From: an uncultured Kiritimatiellota bacterium
GTDB lineage: Bacteria; Verrucomicrobiota; Kiritimatiellia; RFP12; DVOR01
Direction: 5' to 3'
Assembly (NCBI GenBank): GCA_944389945.1
Contig: CALXOF010000007.1
Location: 1 to 64,000, forward strand
DNA length: 64,000 nt
Under the pieces are notes generated by a model. It saw nothing but the letters and a program-made list of their open reading frames with translations, had not been told where the DNA came from and searched no databases. Shown here in pieces: positions 46,296 through 57,682 of the stretch. Within the stretch, counting starts at the first letter, position 1. Each line of letters opens with the position of its first letter. Position numbers and translations under genes: made by a program.

Positions 46296-48140
46296 ATGGA
46301 ACGTTACTTGACGTGTGCGCTGGTCGCAATCCTGTTGACCCTGTACGCATGGCTGGGGGGCGGCATTGTCGCCCCCTGGCTTGCGCCTTGGACACCCTGG
46401 ATCACGCTTCTCATCGGTGAGGTCGCCCTCCTGCTCCCCGAGCAGAAGCGCAGCGAGACGCTCTTCGATGCCCGCCGACGCGTCTGGCGCGGCATCGTGC
46501 GCGACCCGCTCACATGGTGTTCCGTGGCGCTCATCGCCTTCTTGACCCTCCAGTGGCTCAATGCCTGCGTCACCGTGGAGTGGAATCCGGAGGCGAAGGC
46601 GTGGCAGTTGCCCAGCCCCGTCTCGACGACGTTGGTCACCGAGGAGGCCTTGCAGGAGACCTGCGCGCAAGTCGCGCCCTACCTGACGCCCGACACGCTG
46701 GCCGCCATGGAAGGCCTTCCGCCGGATGAGGCCATGGACGTTCTGCTCAAGGGCCTCACGCCACCAGAACAGCCAGAGACCATCCTCACAATCCCCATCC
46801 TTAGCACGCAACCCTGGTCGGGACTCCCTTGGAGCCTCATCGCAGCAGAGTCGCGCAACGCGTTGGATTGGTTCCCGCCCATCTTAATCGCACTCATCGC
46901 CGTACGCCACGCCTTGCTCAAACGCACCAAGCGCGCCCTGATGGGATATGCCTGCGTGATGTCCGCCGTGCTGGCTCTCGCCGGTATCGTGCAATATGCC
47001 CTCGACGGACAATTCCTCTATTGGGGCATGAATGCGACCTCGGGTGTCGACAGTCAAGGCGGACTCGACTATTTCTTCGCCACCTTCGGTTATCCCAACC
47101 ATGCCGCCAGTTGGTTCTCCGCCGTGATGCTCTTGAGTATCGGAATGGCGCTTTGGGCGAACGAGCACCGCGACGCCGCCCGCCTCCATCCCATCGTCTA
47201 CATCATCTGTGCCGCACTGTGCTGCGTGTCGGCCATCCTCACCGGCTCGCGGGCAGGCATGCTTTTCTCGCTCTTCATCGTCGCCTTCGCCACGCTTTAT
47301 ATCCCCTTCCGTTGCCTGGGTTCCTGGCCGATGCGTGTCCGCCTCTCTGCCCTTGGCACGCTCCTCCTTGTGGCCGCCGTCGTCCTAGGCACCGCCGTTT
47401 TCCGTATCTACGTCATCGACGCCAATCGTACCCGCACGGAGGCGGTAGAGACGGCCCAGGCCGACCTCTCCCAGGCCAAGGCCGACGGTGACCAAGCGGC
47501 CCTCGAAGCCGCGAAATCCGCAAAGTCCGCCGCCGAGGCCCTCCCCCATTACGGCGAGTTCCAAGCCCTCGACGTTGTCTTCGAGGAGATTTACGACACC
47601 GATTGGAAGGCCTTCTTCGAAAACCCCATGCTCGCCCGCTCCGGCTATCAAGGCATCCTCGCCGGCCGCCAGCATGACGACTATCCTTGGTTCGGCTCCG
47701 GGGCGTGGAGTTTCCGGTGGCTCAACACCTCCTACATCAATCCGGAAGCGCCCGAGGAAAAGGGTTGGTTCGGTGCCAGTGGCGGTGTCGGCCAGGCCAA
47801 CGTCCACAACGACACCCTCCAGTTCCTCGCCGAGCACGGCTGGATTGGCTTCGGTCTGATGCTGGGATGCCTCGCCTCGCTCGCACTTCCCTTCCTGTGG
47901 GTGCTAATCACCAGCCCGCGGCACGCCTTCACGGACGTGCTGGCCGACCGTTGTTGGCTTAACCGCCTCGATGCTTACTGCGTCTTCGCGCTCGTCGCCA
48001 TCCTCATGATGACGTTGCACAGTTTCATCGATATCGTCTTCCGGAGTCCCGCCTGCATGTTGCTCTACGGACTCCTCTTCGTCTGTGCCCCCGGCTTCAT
48101 CCTCAGCCGGACCTCCAACCAGGAGTTGACCCATGCGTAA
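46296..48140 (+). CDS. O-antigen ligase / Wzy-like polytopic membrane protein
   Basis: 614 residues with about 10-12 membrane helices. The core Wzy_C-type region has [20 protein letters not shown] (about 308-327), then a large periplasmic loop and the conserved [21 protein letters not shown] (about 502-522). These proteins attach O-antigen to lipid A core or polymerise repeat units. The periplasmic loop contains an Ala/Lys-rich helix ([22 protein letters not shown]) that looks coiled-coil. It overlaps rmlA by 8 nt. Confidence 0.85.
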   Translation: MERYLTCALVAILLTLYAWLGGGIVAPWLAPWTPWITLLIGEVALLLPEQKRSETLFDARRRVWRGIVRDPLTWCSVALIAFLTLQWLNACVTVEWNPEAKAWQLPSPVSTTLVTEEALQETCAQVAPYLTPDTLAAMEGLPPDEAMDVLLKGLTPPEQPETILTIPILSTQPWSGLPWSLIAAESRNALDWFPPILIALIAVRHALLKRTKRALMGYACVMSAVLALAGIVQYALDGQFLYWGMNATSGVDSQGGLDYFFATFGYPNHAASWFSAVMLLSIGMALWANEHRDAARLHPIVYIICAALCCVSAILTGSRAGMLFSLFIVAFATLYIPFRCLGSWPMRVRLSALGTLLLVAAVVLGTAVFRIYVIDANRTRTEAVETAQADLSQAKADGDQAALEAAKSAKSAAEALPHYGEFQALDVVFEEIYDTDWKAFFENPMLARSGYQGILAGRQHDDYPWFGSGAWSFRWLNTSYINPEAPEEKGWFGASGGVGQANVHNDTLQFLAEHGWIGFGLMLGCLASLALPFLWVLITSPRHAFTDVLADRCWLNRLDAYCVFALVAILMMTLHSFIDIVFRSPACMLLYGLLFVCAPGFILSRTSNQELTHA

Positions 48141-49023
48141 AGGCATCATCCTTGCCGGCGGCGCCGGTACCCGCCTCTACCCCGCCACCACCGTCGTCTG
48201 CAAGCAGCTTCTGCCTGTCTACGACAAGCCGATGATTTACTACCCCCTCTCCACCCTCATGCTCGCGGGCATCCGGGAAATCCTCATCATCTCCACCCCC
48301 GAGGCCACCCCCCTCTTCCGCGCCCTACTCGGCGACGGCTCCCACCTGGGCCTCCGCCTCGAATACAAGGTTCAAGAGGTCCCCAACGGCCTTGCCCAAG
48401 CCTTCGTCCTCGGCCGCGACTTCATCGGCGACGACCCCGTCTGCCTCATCCTCGGCGACAATCTCTTCCACGGCCAATCCTTCGGCAAAATGCTCCGCGC
48501 CGCCGACCGCGCCGCCGGTGCCACTGTCTTCGGCTACTACGTCCGCGACCCCGAACGCTTTGGCGTCGTCTCCTTCGATGACAAGGGCAAGGCCGTCACC
48601 ATCGAGGAAAAGCCCGCCCAACCCAAGAGCAACTACGCCGTCACCGGCCTCTACTTCTACGACAACGACGTCGTCCGCATCGCCGCCGACCTCAAGCCCT
48701 CCGCCCGCGGCGAATACGAAATCACCGACGTCAACCGCGTCTACCTCGAGCAGGGCCGCCTCAACGTCAAGCTCCTCGGCCGCGGCTTCGCCTGGCTCGA
48801 CACCGGCACCCACGACTCCCTCCTCGAAGCCGCCAACTACGTCCGCACCGTCCAGTCCTGCCAAGGCCTCCGCGTCGCCTGCGTCGAGGAAATCGCTTGG
48901 CGCATGGGCTTTATCGACGCCACCCAGCTTCGCGCCGCCGCCGACGCCCTCGGCAAATCCACCTACGGCGCCTACCTCCACGAGCTCCTTGCCCGCGAAA
49001 CCTCCCCCGAACCCGAGGCCTAA
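48133..49023 (+). CDS. rmlA: glucose-1-phosphate thymidylyltransferase
   Basis: 296 residues, the usual size. It makes dTDP-glucose from dTTP and glucose-1-phosphate, the first step to dTDP-L-rhamnose. [36 protein letters not shown]-type N-terminus, [10 protein letters not shown] (metal Asp), [20 protein letters not shown], and [17 protein letters not shown] are all family hallmarks. rmlC follows 1 nt later; rmlB and rmlD are not in the window. Confidence 0.95.
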   Translation: MRKGIILAGGAGTRLYPATTVVCKQLLPVYDKPMIYYPLSTLMLAGIREILIISTPEATPLFRALLGDGSHLGLRLEYKVQEVPNGLAQAFVLGRDFIGDDPVCLILGDNLFHGQSFGKMLRAADRAAGATVFGYYVRDPERFGVVSFDDKGKAVTIEEKPAQPKSNYAVTGLYFYDNDVVRIAADLKPSARGEYEITDVNRVYLEQGRLNVKLLGRGFAWLDTGTHDSLLEAANYVRTVQSCQGLRVACVEEIAWRMGFIDATQLRAAADALGKSTYGAYLHELLARETSPEPEA

Positions 49024-49024
49024 C

Positions 49025-49576
49025 ATGGAAGTCCTCCCCACCGCCATCCCCGACGTCAAAATCATCGTCCCCGACGTCTTCGCCGACGCCCGTGGCTACT
49101 TCTGCGAAACCTACAACGCCGCCCGCTACAAAGCCGCCGGCATCCTCGCCGACTTCGTCCAGGACAACGAGAGCCGCTCCGCCCGCGGCGTCGTCCGCGG
49201 CCTCCACTGGCAGGCCGGCTCCCACGCCCAGGCCAAACTCGTCCGTGTCCTCCGCGGCGCCGTCTGGGATGTCGCCGTGGACATCCGCAAGGGTTCCCCC
49301 ACCTTCGGCAAGCACGTCGCGGTCCTCCTCTCCGCCGACAACCGCCGCCAGTTCTTCGTCCCCCGCGGTTTCGCCCACGGCTTCGTTGTCCTCGAGGACG
49401 ACACCCTCTTCGCCTACAAGTGCGACAACCTCTACTGCAAGGAATCCGAGCGCGGCCTCTGCTTCAACGACCCCGCACTCGGTATCGACTGGCCCGACAC
49501 CGGCGTCCCGCCCATCCTCTCCCCGAAGGACACCACCCATCCCCTCCTCTCCCAAATCGAACCTTGGGAACCCTGA
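49025..49576 (+). CDS. rmlC: dTDP-4-dehydrorhamnose 3,5-epimerase
   Basis: 183 residues, cupin-fold epimerase of the rhamnose pathway. RGYFCETYN, VQDNESRSARGVVRGLHWQ (with the catalytic His), VLRGAVWDVAVDIRKGSPTFGKHV, VPRGFAHGFVVLEDDTLFAYKCDNLY and DPALGIDWP are in the expected order. Its TGA overlaps the ATG of the next gene by one base. Confidence 0.95.
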   Translation: MEVLPTAIPDVKIIVPDVFADARGYFCETYNAARYKAAGILADFVQDNESRSARGVVRGLHWQAGSHAQAKLVRVLRGAVWDVAVDIRKGSPTFGKHVAVLLSADNRRQFFVPRGFAHGFVVLEDDTLFAYKCDNLYCKESERGLCFNDPALGIDWPDTGVPPILSPKDTTHPLLSQIEPWEP

Positions 49577-50298
49577 TGCGCCGTCTGCTTCCCCTCCTCG
49601 CCCTCCTCGCGTTGCCCCTCGCCGCGCCTGCCGTGGAGCGCACCCTCCGCACTGCCGATTGGCTCCTGCCCCTCATCCAAGCCACCGCGCCCTTCGCAGG
49701 TCACGACCAAGACACTGTCGCCCTCTTCTTCTTTCGTTGGGCCGACCATTGCCATGAAGCCGGCGATGACGACCTCGCCGACGACCTTGTCAACACTGCC
49801 GTCCTCTGTTATGGGAACAATCGTTCCGCCATCCCGGAGCGTTACCTCGAAGCCCTCCACGCTCACCCCGACAACCTCGCACTCCGCAACGCCGCCGCCT
49901 GGACGCTCCTGCTCTCCTCCAAAGAACACAACCAGGCCGCCCTCGCCCTCATGGCCCCCATCTCGCTCGCCGAGCACACTCCCGCCACGCTCGACACCCT
50001 CGCCATCGCCCAACTCCGCTGCGGCCAAAAGGTCGAGGCCCTCCAAACCTACCTCCGCGTCCTCGACGGCCTCACCGAAGACGACCCCGCCCTCTGCGCC
50101 TACTACGACCACTTCGGCGACATCCTCTACGCCAACGGCCAATGCCGCGAAGCGCTCACCGCCTGGCTCCGTTCCGCCCTCCTTTTCAAAGCATACTGCG
50201 ACGCCGGCAACGACCCCACCCCACTCCTCATCGAATACGACCCCGCCGGCCCCCACGCCAAAGCCCGCGCCCTCCGCGTCATCCGCCCGGACCTCTGA
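49576..50298 (+). CDS. secreted helical-repeat (TPR-like) protein, unknown function
   Basis: 240 residues. The signal peptide (MRRLLPLLALLALPLAAPA) is followed by paired helices resembling degenerate tetratricopeptide repeats (RYLEALHAHPDNLALRNAAA, EALQTYLRVLDGLTEDD, YDHFGDILYANGQCREALTAW). No lipobox Cys is apparent. It is coupled to rmlC by a TGATG overlap, so it probably serves in surface polysaccharide assembly as a periplasmic scaffold. Longer upstream in-frame starts are read-through of rmlC. Confidence 0.72.
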   Translation: MRRLLPLLALLALPLAAPAVERTLRTADWLLPLIQATAPFAGHDQDTVALFFFRWADHCHEAGDDDLADDLVNTAVLCYGNNRSAIPERYLEALHAHPDNLALRNAAAWTLLLSSKEHNQAALALMAPISLAEHTPATLDTLAIAQLRCGQKVEALQTYLRVLDGLTEDDPALCAYYDHFGDILYANGQCREALTAWLRSALLFKAYCDAGNDPTPLLIEYDPAGPHAKARALRVIRPDL

Positions 50299-50326
50299 CC
50301 GCAGAACCAACACATTTCGGGCAAAG

Positions 50327-50356
50327 TTGCGGAGAGAAGATGAGGTGTGCTACAAT
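50327..50356 (+). promoter_or_regulatory. promoter of ssrA
   Basis: TTGCGG (50327-50332), 18-bp spacer, TACAAT (50351-50356). The tmRNA 5' end is 18 nt downstream. Confidence 0.7.
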
Positions 50357-50373
50357 AATGCCACCTTTTTCAA

Positions 50374-50728
50374 GGGGGTGACCAGGTTTCGACAGGGTAT
50401 GTCCGAACTTCGGTTGCGTGCCGGGGATGATCGTTGGCCCCGTAAAACATCGATCAAAACCTAACTGCGAACGATAACTTCGCCTACGCGGCCTAACTTT
50501 AACGGCCCGTCGCTGAAACGCCGATGCCTGCTGAGCGTGGAAGCGTCGACTAGCAGGTCCTGCCGTGAACCGAACCTTCGGGGACGCGAGCTTGTACCAT
50601 CATGAGGGTATGCGTCGGATGTGGCCCGTCGGTCGGCTTGTCCGTCGCGAGACAAAAGGCCGGATACGCACGTAGACATCGCTGTGACGCTATTCTGGAC
50701 GGGGGTTCGATTCCCCCCACCTCCACCA
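50374..50728 (+). ncRNA. ssrA: transfer-messenger RNA (tmRNA)
   Basis: About 355 nt, one-piece tmRNA that rescues stalled ribosomes. The acceptor stem is formed by GGGGGTG (50374-50380) and CACCTCC (50718-50724), followed by ACCA encoded in the DNA. GACCAGGTTTCGACAGGG is the conserved D-arm region, and GGGGGTTCGATTCCCCC is the T arm. The resume codon is GCG at 50468; the encoded tag is ANDNFAYAA followed by TAA (50468-50497). The tag is a short variant of the ANDENYALAA type. It has its own promoter and a strong terminator. Confidence 0.96.
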
Positions 50729-50750
50729 ATTTCTTGAAACAGACAACAAA

Positions 50751-50780
50751 AAAGGGACGGCCGAAGCCGTCCCTTTCTTG
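50751..50780 (+). terminator. terminator of ssrA
   Basis: Stem AAAGGGACGGC/GCCGTCCCTTT (50751-50761 and 50766-50776), CGAA loop, followed by TTTCTTG within and after the stem. Confidence 0.88.
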
Positions 50781-50895
50781 TTGTTGTCCCCCTGTTATAT
50801 CCCAGGAAGACAGGGACCCCGGAGCAGTCAACCTTTTAACCTCCCTAGGCAGACCTTACAAGGGCTCACGGTCAACCCTACAAGGGGCCTGAACC

Positions 50896-50979
50896 GACCA
50901 CTATAGGGGTCAGAGGTCAACCACTATAGTGGTCCGAGGTGAGACCCTATAGTGGTCCAAGGTCGACCACTATAGGGTC
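50896..50979. repeat. CTATAG repeat cluster 3 (four units)
   Basis: Units at 50896-50911, 50920-50934, 50943-50957 (inverted) and 50965-50979. Diverged relatives flank them: CTTACAAGGG and CCCTACAAGGGG (50855-50886) and CCCTGTAAAGGG (50989-51000). It fills the space between the ssrA terminator and the 3' end of the trp operon. Besides these repeats, 50781-51036 shows no gene. Confidence 0.85.
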
Positions 50980-51036
50980 CGGGATGCACCCTGTAAAGGG
51001 ACGCGTCCAGAGACGTGGGCTGTCCCCGACATCCCC

Positions 51037-53096
<2,060 letters not shown>

Positions 53097-53100
<4 letters not shown>

Positions 53101-53639
53101 TGTTTTGCCTTTCGAATGAAATCGTATACTTTGTTCGGGTCTTTGCGGCCGGGGGCGGCCTCGGTGCCGCCCGCAACGTCCACGCACCAGGGGCGGACGG
53201 CCACGACTGCGGCGGCGACGTTGTCGGGGGTCAGCCCGCCGGCGAGAACTAACCGCCGCCGACGCGCCAACCGCGCGGCCCGTCCCCAATCGCCGACGAC
53301 GCCCTGTCCGGGCGCGGTGTCGAAGACAATCGCCTCGGCGGCGGGGCCGGGCGTGGCGCGCCAGACCGGGATGCCCGCGGGCCGGAAGGGACAGCCATAG
53401 AGTTGGACGACATCGAATCTGCCGATGCGGACGGCGTGAGCGACCTCCGCCGGTGTGGCGTCCATGAAAACGCCGACGCGCAGGAGCCGCACGGGTACGC
53501 GGGCCAACTCGGCCAGACGGTCGAGCCCCACGTAGCGCTTGGAGTGCGGCCAGAGGACAAACCCGGCGAAGTCGGCCCCCGCCGCGTCCACAAGCGCGAG
53601 GTCTTCTGGGGTCGTCACGCCGCAAATCTTCACCTTCAT
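53097..53639 (-). CDS. trpF: phosphoribosylanthranilate isomerase
   Basis: 180 residues, slightly short for the family (about 200). It performs the Amadori rearrangement of PRA to Cd[15 protein letters not shown] carries the catalytic Cys, [24 protein letters not shown] and AGGLTPDNV follow, with the general-acid Asp in FDTA and [15 protein letters not shown] at the end. It overlaps trpC and trpBA by ATGA junctions on both sides, so the three are translationally coupled. Confidence 0.92.
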
Positions 53640-54397
53640 TTCAGGAGCCTCGGGAGCAGGTCGGGGTCGCGCATAAGGGCCTCACCGACCAAACAGCGAC
53701 GGGCTCCGACGGTCTCGAGGTCGGCCTTGGAGGTGATAGCGCTTTCGGCGACGGCGATGCGGTCGGCGGGGATACGCGCCAAGAGCCCATGAACGGCGGA
53801 GAGGTCGGTGCGGAAGGTGCGCAGGTCGCGGGCGTTCACGCCAATAACGCGTAACCCCAAGGCGACCAAGCGATCGACCTCCTCGGCATCATGCGCCTCA
53901 CCCAGCACGTCAAGCCCGAGGGCGTGGGCCTGCGCGGCCAGGTCGGCCAAGTGGGCGTTGGGTAACATGGCGGCGATGAGCAGAACGGCGTCCGCCCCTG
54001 CGGCGCGGGCCTCGAAGAGCTGGTAGGCGTCGAAGATGAAGTCCTTGCGCAGGAGCGGAAGCACAGTGACGGCGCGGGCGGCGCGGAGGTCGGCGAGGGA
54101 ACCTTGGAAGAAGCGCTCCTCCGTGAGGACAGAACAGGCGACGGCGCCGAGGGCCTCGTAGCGGCGGACGTTCCGGGCGGGATCGTAGTCCGGGGCGATG
54201 AGGCCCTTGGAGGGCGAGGCCTTCTTGGACTCGGCGATGACGCGGATGCCGGGGGCATCGAGCGCGTCGGCGAAACCACGGGTGGGCGGCAGATCGGCGC
54301 ACAAGCGCGCAAGCTCGGATTGGGGCAGGGCCGCCTTGGCGACGGTGAGAGATTCGCGCTTGGCGGCAACAATCTTTTCCAGGATGTCAGGCAACAT
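53636..54397 (-). CDS. trpC: indole-3-glycerol-phosphate synthase
   Basis: 253 residues. It closes the indole ring from Cd[33 protein letters not shown] (catalytic Lys), [44 protein letters not shown] and [12 protein letters not shown] are in family order. The start at 54397 gives an 11-nt overlap with trpD; the stop overlaps the trpF start. Confidence 0.94.
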   Translation of the reverse strand: MLPDILEKIVAAKRESLTVAKAALPQSELARLCADLPPTRGFADALDAPGIRVIAESKKASPSKGLIAPDYDPARNVRRYEALGAVACSVLTEERFFQGSLADLRAARAVTVLPLLRKDFIFDAYQLFEARAAGADAVLLIAAMLPNAHLADLAAQAHALGLDVLGEAHDAEEVDRLVALGLRVIGVNARDLRTFRTDLSAVHGLLARIPADRIAVAESAITSKADLETVGARRCLVGEALMRDPDLLPRLLK

Positions 54398-55412
54398 GGC
54401 TGGCCTCCACAAGGGCGGTGAGTTTGGCGAGGGCCGCGCCGGAATCGATGGCGCGCTCGGCCATAGGCAGGGCCTCCTCGATGGACGACGCGAGGCCGGA
54501 GACGAAGATGGCGGCGGCGGCGTTGAGGGCGACGATGGCACGGGCACCATCCCGTTTGCGTCCCTCGAAGATGGCCCGCATGAGCGCGGCGTTTTCCTCG
54601 GGCGTGCCGCCGCGGATGTCGGCGGCGGGGAAGCGTTGGCCGAAGAGGATCTCGGGGAAGAGTTCGCGGGTGTGGAGCCCGCCCTCCGGGTCGAGCGCCG
54701 TGACGCGGCTGGGCGCGGTGACGGTGAGTTCGTCAAGCCCGTCGTGACCGTGGACGATGAGGGCGCGCTTGACGCCCAGGTCGTGAAGTGCCCCGGCCAA
54801 GAGTTCGGTGAGGGCCGCGTCGTAGACGCCGATAACGGTCGCGGCGGGACGGGTGGGATTCACCAACGGCCCGAGCAGGTTAAAGAGGGTACGCACGCCG
54901 AGCGCCTTGCGGACCGGTCCGACCTTCGCGAAGGCGGGGTGGAGCCGCGGCGCGAAGAGGAAGCCGAACCCAATCTCCGCGATGGCGCGCTCCATAGCCT
55001 CGGGCGGGCAATCCAGGTTGAACCCACTGGCCGCCAACACGTCCGCGGCGCCAGATTTGCCGCTGACGGCGCGGTTGCCGTGCTTGGCCATCGTCACGCC
55101 CGCGCCGGCGGCGACCAAAGAGGCCGCGGTGGAGACGTTGAAGCTCGCGCCGCCGTCGCCGCCCGTGCCCACCATGTCCGTCACGGGGCGCAGACCCACA
55201 TCGATGGGAACGGCATGACGAAGGAGGAAACGCGCGGCGCCGACGAGTTCGCTGCGGGCCTCGCCCTTCATGCGCAGGGCCACAAAGAGCGCCCCCAAAC
55301 GGATGGGTTCGGCCTCGCCGCGCACGACCTCGTCAAGGACGGCGCCCATCTGGCTCTCGGAGAGGTCGCGACGCGCAAGGGCGTCCGCCAAGGCACGGTC
55401 AAGTTCACGCAT
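54387..55412 (-). CDS. trpD: anthranilate phosphoribosyltransferase
   Basis: 341 residues. It joins anthranilate with PRPP. VGTGGDGGASFNVSTAAS is the PRPP loop, KHGNRAVSGKSGAADVL the anthranilate tunnel, FAPRLHPAFAKVGPVRKALGVRTLFNLLGPLVNP the hinge region and VHGHDGLDELT the C-terminal motif. It is a stand-alone domain, not fused to TrpG. It overlaps trpG by 8 nt and trpC by 11 nt. Confidence 0.94.
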   Translation of the reverse strand: MRELDRALADALARRDLSESQMGAVLDEVVRGEAEPIRLGALFVALRMKGEARSELVGAARFLLRHAVPIDVGLRPVTDMVGTGGDGGASFNVSTAASLVAAGAGVTMAKHGNRAVSGKSGAADVLAASGFNLDCPPEAMERAIAEIGFGFLFAPRLHPAFAKVGPVRKALGVRTLFNLLGPLVNPTRPAATVIGVYDAALTELLAGALHDLGVKRALIVHGHDGLDELTVTAPSRVTALDPEGGLHTRELFPEILFGQRFPAADIRGGTPEENAALMRAIFEGRKRDGARAIVALNAAAAIFVSGLASSIEEALPMAERAIDSGAALAKLTALVEASHVA

Positions 55413-55983
55413 GGCGGCACCCCGTGATGAAGTTGGAGAGCTGGCGTTTGCCGGCCTCGGTGAGGATGGACTCGGGGTGATATTGAATGCCTTCGATGGG
55501 GAGCGTTGTGTGGCGGATACCCATGATTTCGCCGTCCTCCGCTCGGGCGGTGACGGTGAGGCACGCGGGCAGGGAAACCGCGTCGAGGGCGAGGGAGTGG
55601 TAGCGTACGGCGCGGAAGGGATTGGGCACGCCGGCGAAGACGCCGCGGCCGTCATGCGTGACCTCGGAGACCTTGCCATGCATGACGCGTTGGGCATGGA
55701 CGACTCGCGCGCCGAAGACCTGGCCGATGGCTTGATGGCCCAGGCAGACGCCGAGCATCGGCACGCCGGCCTCGGCCCCCGCGCGCACCAGGTCGCAAAG
55801 GCACCCGGCATGGTCGGGCGAGGATGGCCCGGGCGAGAGCAGAATGCCGTCGGGCCGGAAGGCAAGCACCTCTTCGGGCGTGACCTCACGGTTGCGGCGG
55901 ACGGTGACCTCGGCGCCCAGCGCGTACAGCAGGTGCACGAGGTTGTAGGTGAAGGAGTCGTAGTTGTCGAGGACGAAGATCAT
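55405..55983 (-). CDS. trpG: anthranilate synthase glutamine amidotransferase subunit
   Basis: 192 residues, class I amidotransferase supplying ammonia to TrpE. NYDSFTYNLVH, LLSPGPSSPDHAG, the nucleophile Cys in GVCLGHQAIGQ, and the His-Glu pair in GIQYHPESILT are intact. It may also serve p-aminobenzoate synthesis (PabA), as in many bacteria with a single copy, but it lies in the trp operon. Confidence 0.94.
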   Translation of the reverse strand: MIFVLDNYDSFTYNLVHLLYALGAEVTVRRNREVTPEEVLAFRPDGILLSPGPSSPDHAGCLCDLVRAGAEAGVPMLGVCLGHQAIGQVFGARVVHAQRVMHGKVSEVTHDGRGVFAGVPNPFRAVRYHSLALDAVSLPACLTVTARAEDGEIMGIRHTTLPIEGIQYHPESILTEAGKRQLSNFITGCRHA

Positions 55984-55993
55984 GGCGGTCCTT

Positions 55994-57478
55994 TCAGCGG
56001 AGATCGAAGCCTTTGGCGGCCAGGCGGATGGCCTGGAAGACGGCGGAGGCCTTGTTGATGGTCTCCTCGTATTCCTTTTCGGGAACGGAGTCGTGGACGA
56101 TGCCGGCGCCGGCCTGGACGGTGAGGCGGCGCCCCTTGAGCTGGAGCGTGCGGATGGTGATGGCCAAATCCATGTCGCCGGTGTTGGAGAAGTAGCCCAC
56201 CGCGCCGCCGTAGACGCCGCGGGGCCCGTCCTCCAGTTCGTTGATCAGCTCCATCGCGCGGATTTTCGGCGCGCCGCTGAGGGTGCCGGCGGGGAAGGCC
56301 GTACGGAGCAGGTCGAAGGCATCGTAGCCCTCGGCAAGCAACGCATGGACGTCGCTCACCAGGTGCATCACGTGGGAGTAACGTTCGATGTGCATGAAGT
56401 CCTCCACGTGGACGCTGCCGGGCACGGCTGTGCGGCCCAAGTCGTTGCGGCCCAGGTCCACAAGCATGAGGTGTTCGGCGCGTTCCTTCGGGTCGGAGAG
56501 GAGTTCATCGGCGTTGGCGCGGTCCTGGGTCGGCGTGGCGCCGCGGCGGCGCGTACCGGCGATGGGGCGGACGGTGCTGCGGCCCTTTTCCAGACGCACC
56601 AGCGTCTCGGGCGAGGAACCGATGAGCACGAGGTCCCCATGGCGGAAGAAGAAGGTATAGGGCGAGGGGTTCACCGCGCGGAGGGCGCGATAGAGCTGAA
56701 GCGGCTCGGTGTCGCACTCGGCCTCGAAGCGTTGGGAGAGCACCACCTGGATGCACTCGCCGTCGCGGATGGCGCGCTTGGCGGCCTCTACGCGCTCACA
56801 GAAGACGTCGCGCTCCAGGTTGCTGTGCAGACGCGGCGGTTCGGCTTGGGGCGTCGTCTCGGGCAGGAGGGGACGAGGACGGAAGAATGGCGCCTTGAGC
56901 GTGGCCAGACGGCGCAACCCATCCTCATAAGCCGCGCGGGGCGACGCATACTGCGCGGGGGCGACCGTCGCCACGGCCAGGATGGTGTGGCGCAGGTTGT
57001 CGAAGACAAGGAGGTCGTCCACCAGCAGGAAGAGGGCCTCGGGCGTGTCGGCGCGGCCCTTGGGCGGCGGCAGGGACTCGAAGCGCCCCGCCATCTCGTA
57101 GCCCACATAACCCACCGCGCCGCCCAAGAGGGTCGGCAACCCCTCGGTCTCAATCGGGGCCCGTCCCAGCAAGGGACGCAGGGCCTCCATCGGATTGCCG
57201 TCGCAGGGGAGCGGTTGCCCGTCCAGGAAGGGCTTGCCGTCCTCCACCGTGAAGACCCCGCGCGGCGCGCACCCCAAGAAAGAGTAACGGCTGAAACGGC
57301 CGCCCTGCCCGCAGCTTTCCAACAGGAAGCAATCGGGGTGCGCCGCCGCCACCCGCACCAACGCGCTCACCGGCGTCTCCACGTCGGCCAGCGTCTCATC
57401 CGTCAGCGGGATGGGGCGCCCCTGCCCGCACAGCGCCTCGAAGCGCCCATAATCCATGATTTCTTGCATCGTGTCCAT
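55994..57478 (-). CDS. trpE: anthranilate synthase component I
   Basis: 494 residues. It converts chorismate to anthranilate with TrpG. The feedback site motif LLESCGQGGRFSRYSFLG near residue 51 (the LLES tryptophan-binding element) suggests inhibition by tryptophan. Catalytic signatures PIAGTRRRGATPTQD, DLGRNDLGRTAVPGSV, FPAGTLSGAPKIRAMELI and GAGIVHDSVPEKEYEET follow. The start could be ATG 57478 or 57469; earlier in-frame sequence lies within the attenuator. First structural gene of the trp operon. Confidence 0.94.
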   Translation of the reverse strand: MDTMQEIMDYGRFEALCGQGRPIPLTDETLADVETPVSALVRVAAAHPDCFLLESCGQGGRFSRYSFLGCAPRGVFTVEDGKPFLDGQPLPCDGNPMEALRPLLGRAPIETEGLPTLLGGAVGYVGYEMAGRFESLPPPKGRADTPEALFLLVDDLLVFDNLRHTILAVATVAPAQYASPRAAYEDGLRRLATLKAPFFRPRPLLPETTPQAEPPRLHSNLERDVFCERVEAAKRAIRDGECIQVVLSQRFEAECDTEPLQLYRALRAVNPSPYTFFFRHGDLVLIGSSPETLVRLEKGRSTVRPIAGTRRRGATPTQDRANADELLSDPKERAEHLMLVDLGRNDLGRTAVPGSVHVEDFMHIERYSHVMHLVSDVHALLAEGYDAFDLLRTAFPAGTLSGAPKIRAMELINELEDGPRGVYGGAVGYFSNTGDMDLAITIRTLQLKGRRLTVQAGAGIVHDSVPEKEYEETINKASAVFQAIRLAAKGFDLR

Positions 57479-57484
57479 CCAACG

Positions 57485-57525
57485 AAAAGCCGCGCCCCAG
57501 GAAGTTTGCCTTCCGGAGACGCGGC
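57485..57525 (-). terminator. second terminator-like hairpin in the trp leader
   Basis: On the minus strand GCCGCG pairs with CGCGGC (57520-57525 and 57489-57494) around an inner CCGGAAG/CTTCC-type stem, followed by TTTT (57485-57488), 7 nt before the trpE ATG. It could be an additional attenuator stem or could sequester the trpE ribosome-binding site. Confidence 0.5.
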
Positions 57526-57532
57526 GTATGCC

Positions 57533-57573
57533 CAAACAAAATCGGCGACCCAAGCCCAAGGCCCAAATCGCCG
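57533..57573 (-). promoter_or_regulatory. trp attenuator: mutually exclusive hairpins and terminator
   Basis: Region 3 CGGCGA (57568-57573) pairs with region 4 TCGCCG (57543-57548), with inner wobble pairs, and is followed by ATTTTGTTT: the terminator form. Region 3 can instead pair with region 2 TCGCCG (57618-57623), and region 2 with region 1 GGCGAG (57629-57634), which overlaps the second Trp codon of the leader peptide. This is the classic 1:2/2:3/3:4 logic. Confidence 0.65.
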
Positions 57574-57599
57574 AAACCTTTTCAGTCCTGTCTGCTTGC

Positions 57600-57674
57600 T
57601 TATGCGGCAAGGCGTTCCGGCGAGTCCCCTCGCCAGAGCCATCGAGCAACGTTGAAGCAAACGGTGTGTTTCAT
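57600..57674 (-). CDS. trpL: trp operon leader peptide
   Basis: 24-codon frame (MKHTVCFNVA RWLWRG... ending LAA, then TAA) with two closely spaced Trp codons (residues 12 and 14). Stalling there would cover hairpin region 1 and free region 2 to block the terminator. The predicted transcription start is at the ATG or within a base or two, so the leader may be read as a leaderless message; no Shine-Dalgarno is visible. A longer Trp-rich frame overlapping trpE was considered and rejected. Confidence 0.68.
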   Translation of the reverse strand: MKHTVCFNVARWLWRGDSPERLAA

Positions 57675-57682
57675 TGCCGCAT

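Noticed and set aside
57403-57660. 85-codon Trp-rich frame (PWAWVADFVWAY) as the trp leader peptide
   Set aside because: It does not stop before the terminator, overlaps trpE by 75 nt and has no start signal; the 24-codon frame at 57600-57674 fits the hairpins better.
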